Part shown: piece by piece, positions 63,982-64,000 of the stretch | Layout of the letters: each line of letters starts with the position of its first letter | Position numbering within the stretch: position 1 is the stretch's first letter | NCBI GenBank assembly: GCA_041744755.1 | Contig: JBGTKC010000133.1 | Coordinates: 1 to 64,000, forward strand | Source of the DNA: CALDTK01 sp041744755 | GTDB taxonomy: Bacteria; Bacteroidota; Bacteroidia; Chitinophagales; Saprospiraceae | Length of the DNA: 64,000 nucleotides | Direction of reading: 5' to 3' | Program-made: the position numbers and the translations under genes | The notes under the pieces: model-generated | The model's database searches: none | The model's input: the letters and a program-made list of their open reading frames with translations, nothing else | Told to the model about the DNA's origin: nothing

Positions 63982-64000
63982 AGGTCCTCCTGATCGACGA
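63978..64000 (+). CDS. Response regulator, first codons only
   Basis: ATG 63978 overlaps the kinase stop and opens MKVLLIDD, the standard beginning of a receiver domain with its acidic pair. The rest lies beyond the window. A LytTR output domain is expected from the partner kinase but cannot be seen. Confidence 0.75.

Noticed and set aside
1..64000. CRISPR array, prophage, IS element or integron
   Set aside because: No regularly spaced repeats, transposase, integrase or phage gene found; the dispersed mini-hairpins are not regularly spaced and have no shared spacers.

Overview
The window is a GC-rich chromosomal segment of a Bacteroidota bacterium, most likely a Saprospiria/Lewinella-like lineage; the genus is inference. 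Evidence for the phylum: type IX secretion (T9SS) sorting tails on several large exported proteins, the lineage-typical rpmB-rpmG-DUF4295-ftsY cluster, DUF2452 and DUF1573 proteins, TonB-type and PF14905-type outer membrane beta-barrels, and promoters of the TTG-N18/21-TAnnTTTG type in place of -35/-10 boxes. No plasmid, phage, IS element or CRISPR array is visible. Gene content is mostly housekeeping.

Layout. 1-3.2 kb: end of rfbB (partial), then pgk and gapA on the minus strand. 3.4 kb: tRNA-Glu with its own terminator. 3.6-14.1 kb, mostly minus: pgeF, a 944-residue T9SS cargo protein, a PaaI-like thioesterase, miaA (divergent from a membrane-bound acyltransferase), rmuC, feoB and feoA. 14.3-16.0 kb: etfB-etfA. 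16.0-19.9 kb: two small membrane-associated proteins, a frameshifted gene, ftsY, DUF4295, rpmG, rpmB, tRNA-Arg. 20-29.4 kb, minus: a tandem subtilisin-like T9SS protein, a methyltransferase, DUF1684, an NYN-cold-shock fusion, lepB, DUF1573, DUF2452 and a coiled-coil membrane protein. 29.6-39.3 kb, plus: exonuclease, rpe, TonB-dependent receptor, rpsP, an unrecognised 465-residue protein, a trehalose synthase/phosphatase fusion and an EI24 protein. 39.4-42.6 kb, minus: biotin-dependent carboxyltransferase and HtrA. 42.7-55.9 kb: dapF, TPR, mscS, lptG, DUF4442, rocD, hybrid histidine kinase, vanadium-haloperoxidase-like T9SS protein, VWA protein, membrane protein. 55.9-64 kb: two paralogous outer membrane beta-barrels, a small secreted protein and a LytS-type kinase with the first codons of its response regulator.

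The outstanding feature is a dispersed 15-bp motif present in 40 clear copies, about one per 1.6 kb, inside genes and between them, 20 on each strand. Its form is GTTTT, a 3-bp stem arm, a GNAA tetraloop, and the complementary arm. The commonest version is GTTTT-GGC-GAAA-GCC. The stem varies in a compensatory way (GGC/GCC, GCC/GGC, GAC/GTC, CGC/GCG, CCC/GGG, GCG/CGC) and the loop is always G-N-A-A. This suggests that a folded single-stranded mini-hairpin, not a fixed sequence, is being maintained. In genes it overlays codons in frame without obvious insertion. Orientation relative to transcription is mixed (19 sense, 12 antisense), which favours a DNA-level role over an mRNA role. I know of no described element that matches it; uptake signal, REP-like substrate, and priming or ssDNA-protein site are all open possibilities.

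Secondary points: promoter -7 boxes lying 4-5 bases from ATG codons suggest leaderless mRNAs; there is a possible operator in the feoAB promoter and a 20-bp inverted repeat upstream of one beta-barrel gene; a tandem subtilase has a Glu at the catalytic Asp position; and one gene appears split by a frameshift.
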